Shown here in pieces: positions 1 through 6,651 of a stretch of 19,855 bases of DNA. Location of the stretch: the NCBI GenBank assembly GCA_002478145.1, contig DLMI01000170.1:63695-83549 (forward strand), given 5' to 3'. A program made the position numbers and the translations under genes. The stretch comes from Acidobacteria bacterium UBA7540. Lineage in GTDB: Bacteria > Acidobacteriota > Terriglobia > UBA7540. The number at the start of each line of letters is the position of its first letter. Position 1 is the first letter of the stretch. Below the pieces are notes generated by a model, which saw only the letters and a list, made by a program, of their open reading frames with translations, ran no database searches and was not told where the DNA came from.

Positions 1-255
1 ACGGGCAACATGGAAATTAACCTCGACCGCAAACTCGTGGACCGGCGCGTCTTTCCGGCCATTGACATCAACAAGTCCGGCACCCGCAAGGAAGAATTGC
101 TGGTTCCCAGGGATGAACTCAACAGGATCTGGGTGTTGCGCAAGGTGCTGAATCCACTCTCCCCGGTTGAGAGTATGGAGCTGATTATTGACAAGCTGTC
201 GAAGACGAAGAGTAATGCCGAATTCCTCTCCTCCATGAGCAATGGAGGAAGATAA
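1..255 (+). CDS. rho: Transcription termination factor Rho, C-terminal fragment
   Basis: Rho is the hexameric RNA-dependent ATPase that ends transcription of untranslated RNA. Only the last 84 codons are present; the frame is open from base 1 ([12 protein letters not shown]...) and stops with TAA at 253-255. The match to the Rho C-terminus is strong: [13 protein letters not shown], then [11 protein letters not shown], then the helical tail with [14 protein letters not shown] and SNAEFLSSM. The Walker A and B motifs and the RNA-binding domain lie before the window. The gene converges on cmk with a 65-base spacer. Identification is firm; nothing can be said about the start or promoter. Confidence 0.96.
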   Translation, partial: TGNMEINLDRKLVDRRVFPAIDINKSGTRKEELLVPRDELNRIWVLRKVLNPLSPVESMELIIDKLSKTKSNAEFLSSMSNGGR

Positions 256-291
256 GTTCAGAACTCGGGTAGTCTGGTTCCATCTTCCTCC
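244..291. terminator. Possible bidirectional hairpin between rho and cmk
   Basis: A 10-base inverted repeat, GGAGGAAGAT at 244-253 and ATCTTCCTCC at 282-291, straddles the rho stop codon, with a smaller GAAC/GTTC pairing (261-264/277-280) inside. It lies between two converging genes, where a shared terminator is expected. There is no clean T-tract straight after the stem on either strand (a T6 run occurs further on near 331-336), so intrinsic termination is only a guess. Confidence 0.35.
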
Positions 292-320
292 TGCCTCCCG
301 TGTTCTTCGCTTCTTCGTTG

Positions 321-1001
321 CTATTCCAGCAGTTTTTTCTCCCGTGCCAAACCCAGAATCTGCTCGACCACTTGATCGGCAGCAAGGTAAGTGGAGTCTA
401 TCCGATAGGCGTCCGCCGCGGCCAGCAGCGGGGAAATCTTCCTCTCTGCATCGAGTTGGTCGCGGCGGGCGATTTCGTAGGCAGTTTGTTCGAGTGTGGC
501 CGAACGCCCTTCTTTACTGTCCTGTCTCAGCCTCCGGCGCGCCCGCTCCTCCGGATCAGCTTTAAGAAAGACCTTTAAGGCGGCGTTCGGAAAGACCACG
601 GTGCCAATGTCACGCCCTTCCATAACAACCCCACGCCCCATGGCGAAGCCCCTCTGCACAGCTACAAGTTTGGCGCGCACTTCCGACAATCGCGATACCT
701 TGGCTGCCGCCAATGTCACTTCCGGAGTGCGAATCTTCTCCGTCACGTCCTGACCGTCGATCAGAACGCGGGATTGAAGGCCGTCCGTGGTGATGCGGAT
801 ATCCGTCTGCGCAATGAGTTTTGCGACACCCTGCTCATCGTCGGGTGAGATGGCAGACTGAAGCACTTTCAAGGCCGCGGCCCGGTATGTGGCTCCGCTG
901 TCAACATAGGTCAGTCCAAGGCGCGCCGCCACTTTCCGGGCGACCGTGCTCTTACCTGCGCCGGCGGGGCCGTCAATGGCAATCACCAGGGGTTCGGGCA
1001 T
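321..1001 (-). CDS. cmk: Cytidylate kinase
   Basis: Phosphorylates CMP and dCMP to the diphosphates using ATP, in cytoplasmic pyrimidine nucleotide supply. The 226-residue product has the usual length of bacterial CMK. It starts with a P-loop (IDGPAGAGKST, about residues 9-19), followed by the CMP-site segment YVDSGATYRAAAL and the diagnostic EGRDIGTVVFPNA stretch, then the arginine-rich lid (ADPEERARRRLRQ). The ATG at 999-1001 is the start because the protein aligns from its first residues. It is the last gene of the leftward hisS-aspS-mutL-cmk run, 239 bases after mutL. The sequence before its ATG is repeat DNA (see the 1010-1242 element) with no recognisable Shine-Dalgarno. Confidence 0.96.
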   Translation of the reverse strand: MPEPLVIAIDGPAGAGKSTVARKVAARLGLTYVDSGATYRAAALKVLQSAISPDDEQGVAKLIAQTDIRITTDGLQSRVLIDGQDVTEKIRTPEVTLAAAKVSRLSEVRAKLVAVQRGFAMGRGVVMEGRDIGTVVFPNAALKVFLKADPEERARRRLRQDSKEGRSATLEQTAYEIARRDQLDAERKISPLLAAADAYRIDSTYLAADQVVEQILGLAREKKLLE

Positions 1002-1009
1002 AAGCAGAA

Positions 1010-1242
1010 GCTTTCAGCTTTCAGCCTTCAGCTCTCAGCATGCAGAAGCTATCAGCTCTCAGCCGTCAGCTTTCAGCAAACAGGCATCGGCCGGTAGGAA
1101 AAGATCCACCACGGAGCGCACAGAGAGAGTACTTCGGCTTTTCTCTGCGAACTCTGTGGCCTCTGTGGTGAGTCTCTTTCTGGGTTGCGGCCTGTTTTCT
1201 CTGCGTGCATAGCTGATAGCTGACGGCTGAAAGCTGACGGCT
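1010..1242. repeat. Inverted array of degenerate 7-bp units in the mutL-cmk spacer
   Basis: The left arm (1010-1077) is about ten tandem copies of a 7-mer close to AGCTNTC (AGCTTTC, AGCCTTC, AGCTCTC, AGCCGTC), with one 3-bp slip. The right arm (1211-1242) carries the same unit reversed (AGCTGAT, AGCTGAC, GGCTGAA, AGCTGAC). The arms could form a stem of about 30 bp. Inside sits a second, imperfect inverted repeat, 1107-1125 against 1152-1170 (ends CACCAC/GTGGTG). The right arm runs into the mutL stop codon (1241-1243) and the left arm begins 8 bases from the cmk ATG. No gene is seen in the spacer. Confidence 0.85.
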
Positions 1243-3181
1243 AAATTCGTTTGAAGGCTTTCTGGAGGTCTCTCATCCCATAGCGCAAGACGGTCGGCCG
1301 GCCGTGAGGGCAAGTCATCGGGCACTCCGTCTTAGCGAGCGCCTGGAGCAGCCAATCCATCTTGTTCTTGTCGAGGGACATGTTCACCTTGATCGCCGCG
1401 TGGCAAGAGACCAAGGCAGCGATTTTGTTTCGCAGAACATCCAAGGACACGGTCCGCCCCTCTTGCCGGGCGTTGTCCAGGATTTCGCGCATCAAGTCTC
1501 CCACATCGTCCGTGCGAGTTTCTGTGGGCGCGGCCTTGATAGCGATGGTTCGTTGGCCAAAGGGCTCGACCTCGAACCCGTTCGCCGCCAACTCCTCCGC
1601 GATCTCCTGGTAGGCGACCTGCTGCTCTGCCCTCAGTTCCAGAATGATGGGCATTAACAGCCGTTGCACCGAAACCTTTTTCTCCTGTCGCAAACGGACG
1701 TGCCGGTCAAACAAGACCCGTTCATGGGCAGCGTGTTGGTCCACGATCCACAGCCCCGCCGAATTAGTGGCCACGATGAAACTCTCCTGGACCTGGCCGA
1801 GAGGTTGAAGATCCGCCGGCAACTCGCCCGGCGCCACAATAGCTGGTGAAGCCGCTTCGCGGGCGGCCAAATCAGCTTCTGATCGCGGTACGGCGGGAGC
1901 GTAAGGAGACAGCGCTGCCTCGAGTGGGAGCCGATCCGTTTGCGGCTCAGGCCGAGGAGGAGAAAGCCTGAAGGGCGGCGCGGAAACAGGAGGCGAAGGA
2001 GTTGTGCGGTGAAGGAACTTAGCGCCTTGGCGGACGGCGGCCTCTTCATCGAGTTTCTCTGCAACCTCCGCAGCGTCGGTATCCAGGGGCATCCCTCGCG
2101 ACGACCTGGGTATGGGGAAGGCTGCAACTGGCCGGGTCGCCAGCAGAGCCTGGCGAATGGAATCCCGCACCAAGTCGTGGATGAATCCCGAATGGCGAAA
2201 CCGCACCTCGACTTTGGACGGGTGGACATTCACATCCACTTCCAACGCTGGCAGCTCAAGAAAGATCAAGGCCACCGGGAACACACTCGAAGGGAGAATG
2301 TTGCGGTACGCTTCCGCGATGGCGTGGAGAATCAGGCGGTCGCGGACCAGCCGGCGATTGACAAAGAAGTAGATGTTATTGCGGTTGAGCTTGTGCACCT
2401 CCGGGCGGGAAGTGAACCCGAAGACGCGGACCCGTGGGGCTTCGGCAGAAATTCCCTCCTCCTCGGAGTCCTGCGCAGCCGGAAGCGTCATGCGCCGCTC
2501 CACCGGAGCAATCTCCACCAGTTGCTCGAGGATTTGGGCGCCCATCACTTGGTAAACGCGCTCGCGCAGGCTCGAAACCGGCGATACATTCAAGATCTCG
2601 TTGCTTAGCGAAACCAGCCGAAAACTCTTGTCCGGGTGTGCGAGCGCATAATGCGTCACCAGGCTCGCAATGTGACCGAGTTCCGTAGATTCGGACTTGA
2701 GGAACTTGCGTCGCGCCGGGGTGTTGTAAAAGAGATCCCGCACTTCCAGGCGCGTGCCCACCGGCCACGCCACCTCCTTTACATCGCGCAACCTTCCCCC
2801 CGCCATCTCCAGGCGCGTGCCCGAGTTCTCCGAGGCGTGCCGGGTCTCGAGCACCAGCCGAGAAACCGCAGCGACCGAAGGCAGCGCCTCGCCGCGAAAG
2901 CCCAGAGTCGAGATTTCAAACAAGTCCTCGGCTGAACGTATTTTGCTGGTGGCGTGCCGCTCGAAGGCCAGCAAGGCATCGTCGTGGCTCATGCCACATC
3001 CGTCGTCCACCACCCGGATCAGGCGCTTCCCTCCCGCTTCGACGGACACTTGGATATGACCTGCGTCGGCGTCCATGGAGTTCTCAACGAGCTCCTTCAC
3101 CACTGAAGCGGGACGCTCCACAACTTCGCCGGCGGCAATCTTGTTGGCAACGGCTTCAGGCAGGATGTGGATGACGGACAT
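1241..3181 (-). CDS. mutL: DNA mismatch repair protein MutL
   Basis: MutL couples MutS mismatch recognition to strand incision. The 646-residue product has the GHKL ATPase at the N-terminus: ELVENSMDADA (residues 30-40, catalytic Glu and Mg-binding Asn), DDGCGM (59-64) and TLGFRGEALPS (92-102), then the transducer domain with LFYNTPARRKFL. A proline-rich linker near 390-440 joins the C-terminal dimerisation and endonuclease domain. That domain carries DQHAAHE (481-487), where the last acidic position of the usual DQHAxxExxxxE motif is Asp, and CPHGRPT (624-630). This points to a nicking-competent MutL of the MutH-independent type. mutS is not in the window. The ATG at 3179-3181 gives the canonical N-terminus (IHILPEAVANKIAAGEVVERP); no Shine-Dalgarno precedes it. 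Confidence 0.97.
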   Translation of the reverse strand: MSVIHILPEAVANKIAAGEVVERPASVVKELVENSMDADAGHIQVSVEAGGKRLIRVVDDGCGMSHDDALLAFERHATSKIRSAEDLFEISTLGFRGEALPSVAAVSRLVLETRHASENSGTRLEMAGGRLRDVKEVAWPVGTRLEVRDLFYNTPARRKFLKSESTELGHIASLVTHYALAHPDKSFRLVSLSNEILNVSPVSSLRERVYQVMGAQILEQLVEIAPVERRMTLPAAQDSEEEGISAEAPRVRVFGFTSRPEVHKLNRNNIYFFVNRRLVRDRLILHAIAEAYRNILPSSVFPVALIFLELPALEVDVNVHPSKVEVRFRHSGFIHDLVRDSIRQALLATRPVAAFPIPRSSRGMPLDTDAAEVAEKLDEEAAVRQGAKFLHRTTPSPPVSAPPFRLSPPRPEPQTDRLPLEAALSPYAPAVPRSEADLAAREAASPAIVAPGELPADLQPLGQVQESFIVATNSAGLWIVDQHAAHERVLFDRHVRLRQEKKVSVQRLLMPIILELRAEQQVAYQEIAEELAANGFEVEPFGQRTIAIKAAPTETRTDDVGDLMREILDNARQEGRTVSLDVLRNKIAALVSCHAAIKVNMSLDKNKMDWLLQALAKTECPMTCPHGRPTVLRYGMRDLQKAFKRI

Positions 3182-3187
3182 AGCACA

Positions 3188-3344
3188 ATTGAGTCATCGG
3201 GTCATTGAGCCATTGAGTCATTGAGTCATTTCATTCATTATTCATTGATTCATTACCCCGATAAATCAGGCTGGTTATAAGAGCCGCGGCTCAATCCAGC
3301 TAATTAACCAATGGCTCAATGACTCGATGGCTCAATGACTCAAT
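3188..3344. repeat. Inverted array of degenerate 8-bp units in the aspS-mutL spacer
   Basis: The left arm (3188-3230) is five copies of an 8-mer near ATTGAGTC (variants ATCGGGTC, ATTGAGCC). The right arm (3310-3344) is the reverse complement of the same unit (AATGGCTC, AATGACTC, GATGGCTC, AATGACTC). Short TTCATT-type motifs lie at 3229-3254, followed by a unique core of about 55 bp. The right arm overlaps the aspS stop codon (3340-3342), and the left arm starts 6 bases from the mutL ATG. It has the same architecture as the spacer arrays at 1010-1242 and 5143-5239 but a different unit sequence. Confidence 0.85.
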
Positions 3345-5133
3345 CTTTCCTGATTTCCAGCCCCAGCTCTTTAAGTTGCTCGGGTTCAACACCGGCCGGC
3401 GCCTCACACATCAGATCCACCGCGCTGGCCGTCTTGGGGAAAGCGATTACCTCGCGGATGTTCGACTCGCCTGCCATAAGCGCGAGGATGCGGTCGTGGC
3501 CCAGCGCAATGCCACCGTGGGGTGGTGTTCCGTATTCTAGCGCCTCCAGAAAGAAGCCGAACCGCTCGCGGGCTTTCTCCTCCGTCAAGCCCAGGACGCT
3601 GAAAACCCGCCGCTGGATGTCCAGGCGGTGGATTCTGATTGAACCCCCGCCGATTTCCGACCCGTTCAGAACCAGGTCATACCCCAGCGCCTTCACAGAG
3701 CCCGGATCGCTCTCGAGCGCCTCCAGGTCCTCCTCACGCGGCGAGGTGAAAGGATGGTGCATGGCGGCGTAGCGCTTCTCGCGCTCGTCGTATTCGAACA
3801 TGGGGAAGTCAATCACCCAGACGAAGCTCCAGGTGCCGGGCCTGACGAGGCCGAGCCTTTCGGCCAACTCCACCCTGAACCAGCCTGACGCTTCGTCGAG
3901 CTGATGTAACCTGATGCGCGAGAGTTCCTCGCAACCGAGGAGCACGATGACGTCGCCCGCCGTGGCTCCGGTGGCACTTACGATGCCCCGTAAGCATTCC
4001 TCGCCAACCGTCTTGGAGAGCCGCGACTGAATTTCCGAATCCTTCAATTCCAGGGTAGCGAAATTCCCTACCCCGAGCGTCTTGAGTGGAACCTGGTATT
4101 TATCCATCTGGCTGCGCGAGATCTTGCCGGCCCCGCCTGGAATTCGAAGCGCTTTCACCGCCTTGAACCCCCGTAAATTGGCCAGGGGATTTCCAGCCAC
4201 CTCGATTCGTTCCCAGGTCAGGTCGATTCCCAGGTGCGGCTTGTCAGAGCCGTAGCGCTCCATCGCCAACTCATAGCTCAGGCGCGGGAATGGCCGCTGG
4301 ACCTGCACTTCAACGAGCGCAAAGAGCTTCTCCATCAGCCGTTCGATGATCTCGAAAAGCACCTCCCGCTGCGGGAAGGCCATCTCGATATCCACTTGCG
4401 TAAACTCCGGCTGGCGGTCCGCGCGCAGGTCCTCGTCGCGAAAACACCTGACGATTTGAAAATATCGGTCATAGCCCGCGATCATCAGAATCTGTTTGAA
4501 GAGTTGCGGAGACTGCGGCAGGGCGTAGAAATGGCCGTGATGAAGGCGGCTGGGCACCAGGTAGTCGCGCGCGCCTTCCGGCGTCGAGCGCGTCATGAAC
4601 GGAGTCTCAATTTCGCTGAATCCCTGCTCGCTGAGATGCTGGCGAACCACCTGATTTGCCCGGTGCCGAAGCCGCAAGTTGCGCTGCATCCGCCCCCGCC
4701 TTAAGTCCAGGTAGCGATAACGGAGCCGAGTCTCCTCACTCGTCCTCGTCTCGCCGTCGATGGGAAAGGGCGGAGTTTTGGACTCGTTAAGAACCAAAAG
4801 CTTTTTTGCTTTGACTTCAACCATGCCCGTGGATATCTGTGGATTGACAGTTTCCGCTGAGCGCAGCACCACCTCGCCTTCCACACCCACCACGTACTCG
4901 GGCCGGACTTCATCCGCCCGGTCATGTGCTTCGGCGCTGATTTCAGGGTTGCAAACTACCTGCATCACGCCGGTATGATCGCGCACATCCAGAAAGATAA
5001 TGTTCCCCAAGTCCCGGCGGCCAGCAACCCAGCCAGCCAGAAAAACGGCTTGCCCCGCGTGCTTTACGCCAAGCTCGCCGCAGTAATGCGTCCGTTGTCG
5101 GTCACCAAGAAGGTCCAGTTTCAAGTTCACCAC
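3340..5133 (-). CDS. aspS: Aspartyl-tRNA synthetase (bacterial type)
   Basis: Class II synthetase charging tRNA with aspartate. The product is 597 residues, the usual bacterial length. In order it shows the N-terminal OB-fold anticodon domain (RTHYCGEL, GWVAGRRDLGNIIFLDVRD), the catalytic core with YRYLDLRR and TPEGARDYLVPSR, motif 2 (RCFRDEDLRADRQPEFTQVD), the bacterial GAD insertion, and motif 3 (GIALGHDRILALMAG) near the C-terminus. Whether it is discriminating or also charges tRNA-Asn cannot be decided by eye; gatCAB and asnS are not in the window. The start is uncertain: two consecutive GTG codons (5131-5133 and 5128-5130) precede NLKLDLLGD, and no ATG or clear Shine-Dalgarno lies upstream. 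Confidence 0.96.
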   Translation of the reverse strand: MVNLKLDLLGDRQRTHYCGELGVKHAGQAVFLAGWVAGRRDLGNIIFLDVRDHTGVMQVVCNPEISAEAHDRADEVRPEYVVGVEGEVVLRSAETVNPQISTGMVEVKAKKLLVLNESKTPPFPIDGETRTSEETRLRYRYLDLRRGRMQRNLRLRHRANQVVRQHLSEQGFSEIETPFMTRSTPEGARDYLVPSRLHHGHFYALPQSPQLFKQILMIAGYDRYFQIVRCFRDEDLRADRQPEFTQVDIEMAFPQREVLFEIIERLMEKLFALVEVQVQRPFPRLSYELAMERYGSDKPHLGIDLTWERIEVAGNPLANLRGFKAVKALRIPGGAGKISRSQMDKYQVPLKTLGVGNFATLELKDSEIQSRLSKTVGEECLRGIVSATGATAGDVIVLLGCEELSRIRLHQLDEASGWFRVELAERLGLVRPGTWSFVWVIDFPMFEYDEREKRYAAMHHPFTSPREEDLEALESDPGSVKALGYDLVLNGSEIGGGSIRIHRLDIQRRVFSVLGLTEEKARERFGFFLEALEYGTPPHGGIALGHDRILALMAGESNIREVIAFPKTASAVDLMCEAPAGVEPEQLKELGLEIRKD

Positions 5134-5142
5134 CGTAAGAAA

Positions 5143-5239
5143 ATTATGAATTATGAATTATGAACGAAGAGAAGACTCTGGTACGGAGCGTGGAGCCTCA
5201 GGCTCGAGCTTCTTAATTCATCATTCAGAATTCATAATT
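5143..5239. repeat. Inverted array of degenerate 7-bp units in the hisS-aspS spacer
   Basis: The left arm (5143-5164) is three perfect copies of ATTATGA. The right arm (5216-5239) is the reversed unit (ATTCATC, ATTCAGA, ATTCATA, ATTT). The core contains a small hairpin GAGCCTCAGGCTC. The right arm covers the hisS stop codon (5232-5234), and the left arm ends about 10 bases before the aspS GTG. The AT-rich unit contrasts with the GC-rich genes on both sides. It is the third member of the same architectural series as 1010-1242 and 3188-3344. Confidence 0.85.
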
Positions 5240-6503
5240 TCCCTTTTAAGTGCGATGCGATAGTTTCCGGCTCCATCTCCTGCTGCTCGCCGCTCGTCAT
5301 GTCTTTCACCTGATACCGCCCGCTGGCGAGTTCACCCTCGCCAATAATGATGGCAAAGCGCGCCTGGAGCTTGTTGGCGACGCCCATGGCTTTCTTGATT
5401 TTCATGAGGTCGTAATCGATCTCGACACTCAAACCTTGCGCGCGCAGCTCACGCACCAGGCGTGCCGCCGGGGGGAGCGTGGCCTCCCCCATCCAGACGA
5501 CGTAAGCCCCAAGCGGGGCCTCGGATTTGAGCACAGCCGCCGCCTGGACGGCCAGAATCAAGCGGTCCTGGCCGATGGAGAAGCCGATGCCCGGAGTGGG
5601 CGGGCCCCCGAGCATCTCGGAAAGCCCGTCGTAGCGGCCGCCGCCGACCACCGCGTTCTGGGCGCCCAGTGCGCCGCTGGTAATCTCAAAGGTTGTCCGC
5701 GTGTAGTAGTCGAGCCCGCGCACCAGGCGCGGCGTAACCTGATAGGCAAGGCCGCGCGCCTGAAGTTCACTCGTGACGCGGTCGAAATGTTGCCGGCACT
5801 CGGGGTCGAGATGGTCGATGATCTTGGGTAGCTTCTCGATGATGGGCTGGTCCGCCTCCACTTTACAGTCGAGCACGCGGAGCGGGTTGGTGTCGGCGCG
5901 GCGCTGGCAGTCCGCGCACATCGAGGCTTTCACGCTCTGGAGAGCCTCGCGCAAACTGTTGAGATACTCTGCGCGGCACTTGGGGCAGCCCACAGAGTTG
6001 AGGAGGAGCTGATACTCGCGGATGCCGATGCGCTCCAGGAACAGCACGAGCATCTCCAGGACTTCCGCGTCAACCAGGGGGCTCTGCGAACCCAGGACTT
6101 CCGCCCCGATCTGATAAAACTGCCGGTAGCGCCCCTTCTGCGGGCGCTCGCGCCGGAACATGGGCCCGAGGTAGTAAAGCTTGTGAATGCCGCCCTGATT
6201 GTAAACACTGTGCTCGATGTAAGCGCGCACCACGGATGCCGTGGCTTCAGGACGCAGCGTCAGTGATTCCTCGTCCCGGTCGCGGAAGGTATACATCTCC
6301 TTCATCACAATGTCCGTGTCCTCGCCCACGCTGCGCGCGAAGAGCGCCGTCTCTTCCAAGATGGGCGTGCGAATTTCGCCGTAATGATAGGCGGCAAACA
6401 CGCGATGGGCCTCTGCCTCGACACGCTGCCAGAGGCTTGTGTCGGGCGGCAGCAGGTCGCGCATCCCCTTGACGGAGCGAATTGGTTCAATTCTCAGATT
6501 CAC
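5232..6503 (-). CDS. hisS: Histidyl-tRNA synthetase
   Basis: Class II synthetase charging tRNA-His. The 423-residue product is of normal length for bacterial HisRS. Visible signatures are the N-terminal VKGMRDLLPP, motif 2 GPMFRRERPQKGRYRQF with QIGAEVLG, the histidine-binding LVRGLDYYTRTTFEI, and GGGRYDGL with GIGFSIGQDRL (motif 3), followed by a C-terminal anticodon-binding domain (about residues 330-423). The start taken is GTG at 6501-6503, which gives nine residues before IRSVKGMRDL; the internal Met of that motif is too late to be the start. No strong Shine-Dalgarno is seen. It heads the leftward run and has a plausible promoter upstream (6557-6584). Confidence 0.96.
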   Translation of the reverse strand: MNLRIEPIRSVKGMRDLLPPDTSLWQRVEAEAHRVFAAYHYGEIRTPILEETALFARSVGEDTDIVMKEMYTFRDRDEESLTLRPEATASVVRAYIEHSVYNQGGIHKLYYLGPMFRRERPQKGRYRQFYQIGAEVLGSQSPLVDAEVLEMLVLFLERIGIREYQLLLNSVGCPKCRAEYLNSLREALQSVKASMCADCQRRADTNPLRVLDCKVEADQPIIEKLPKIIDHLDPECRQHFDRVTSELQARGLAYQVTPRLVRGLDYYTRTTFEITSGALGAQNAVVGGGRYDGLSEMLGGPPTPGIGFSIGQDRLILAVQAAAVLKSEAPLGAYVVWMGEATLPPAARLVRELRAQGLSVEIDYDLMKIKKAMGVANKLQARFAIIIGEGELASGRYQVKDMTSGEQQEMEPETIASHLKGKL

Positions 6504-6556
6504 AGTCAGCGTCAGCCCACTCAGACGGTTCGCCGCCGGATCGCAAACCCTTTGAA

Positions 6557-6584
6557 ATTATCATAGGCGCAAGAAACCCTGCAA
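6557..6584 (-). promoter_or_regulatory. Candidate sigma-70 promoter for hisS-aspS-mutL-cmk
   Basis: Read on the minus strand, TTGCAG (6584-6579) and GATAAT (6562-6557) are separated by 16 bases, 54 bases before the hisS GTG. The -10 matches the consensus at five of six positions and the -35 at four. The only other gene upstream on this strand is the M48 protease, which ends with a hairpin. Confidence 0.4.
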
Positions 6585-6600
6585 GGAATTAGCAGAATAC

Positions 6601-6650
6601 GCAGAGCCGCGCCAAAGTCCCCGAAGGGTAAGATCCCAGAGCGGCTCTGC
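6601..6650 (-). terminator. Hairpin just after the M48 protease gene
   Basis: A perfect 10-bp inverted repeat, GCAGAGCCGC (6601-6610) and GCGGCTCTGC (6641-6650), begins one base after the M48 stop codon on the minus strand. The loop is 30 bases and no T-tract follows. A transcript-end or stabilising hairpin fits the position; strict intrinsic termination is not shown. Confidence 0.4.
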
Positions 6651-6651
6651 C

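Noticed and set aside
1010..1242. CRISPR-like array
   Set aside because: Units are 7 bp, contiguous and degenerate, with no spacers and no cas genes; likewise for 3188-3344 and 5143-5239, and the 138-bp repeats at 19189-19855 are coding.
1940..2608. 222-codon plus-strand open frame inside mutL
   Set aside because: It is antisense to conserved MutL motifs and lacks any protein-family signature.
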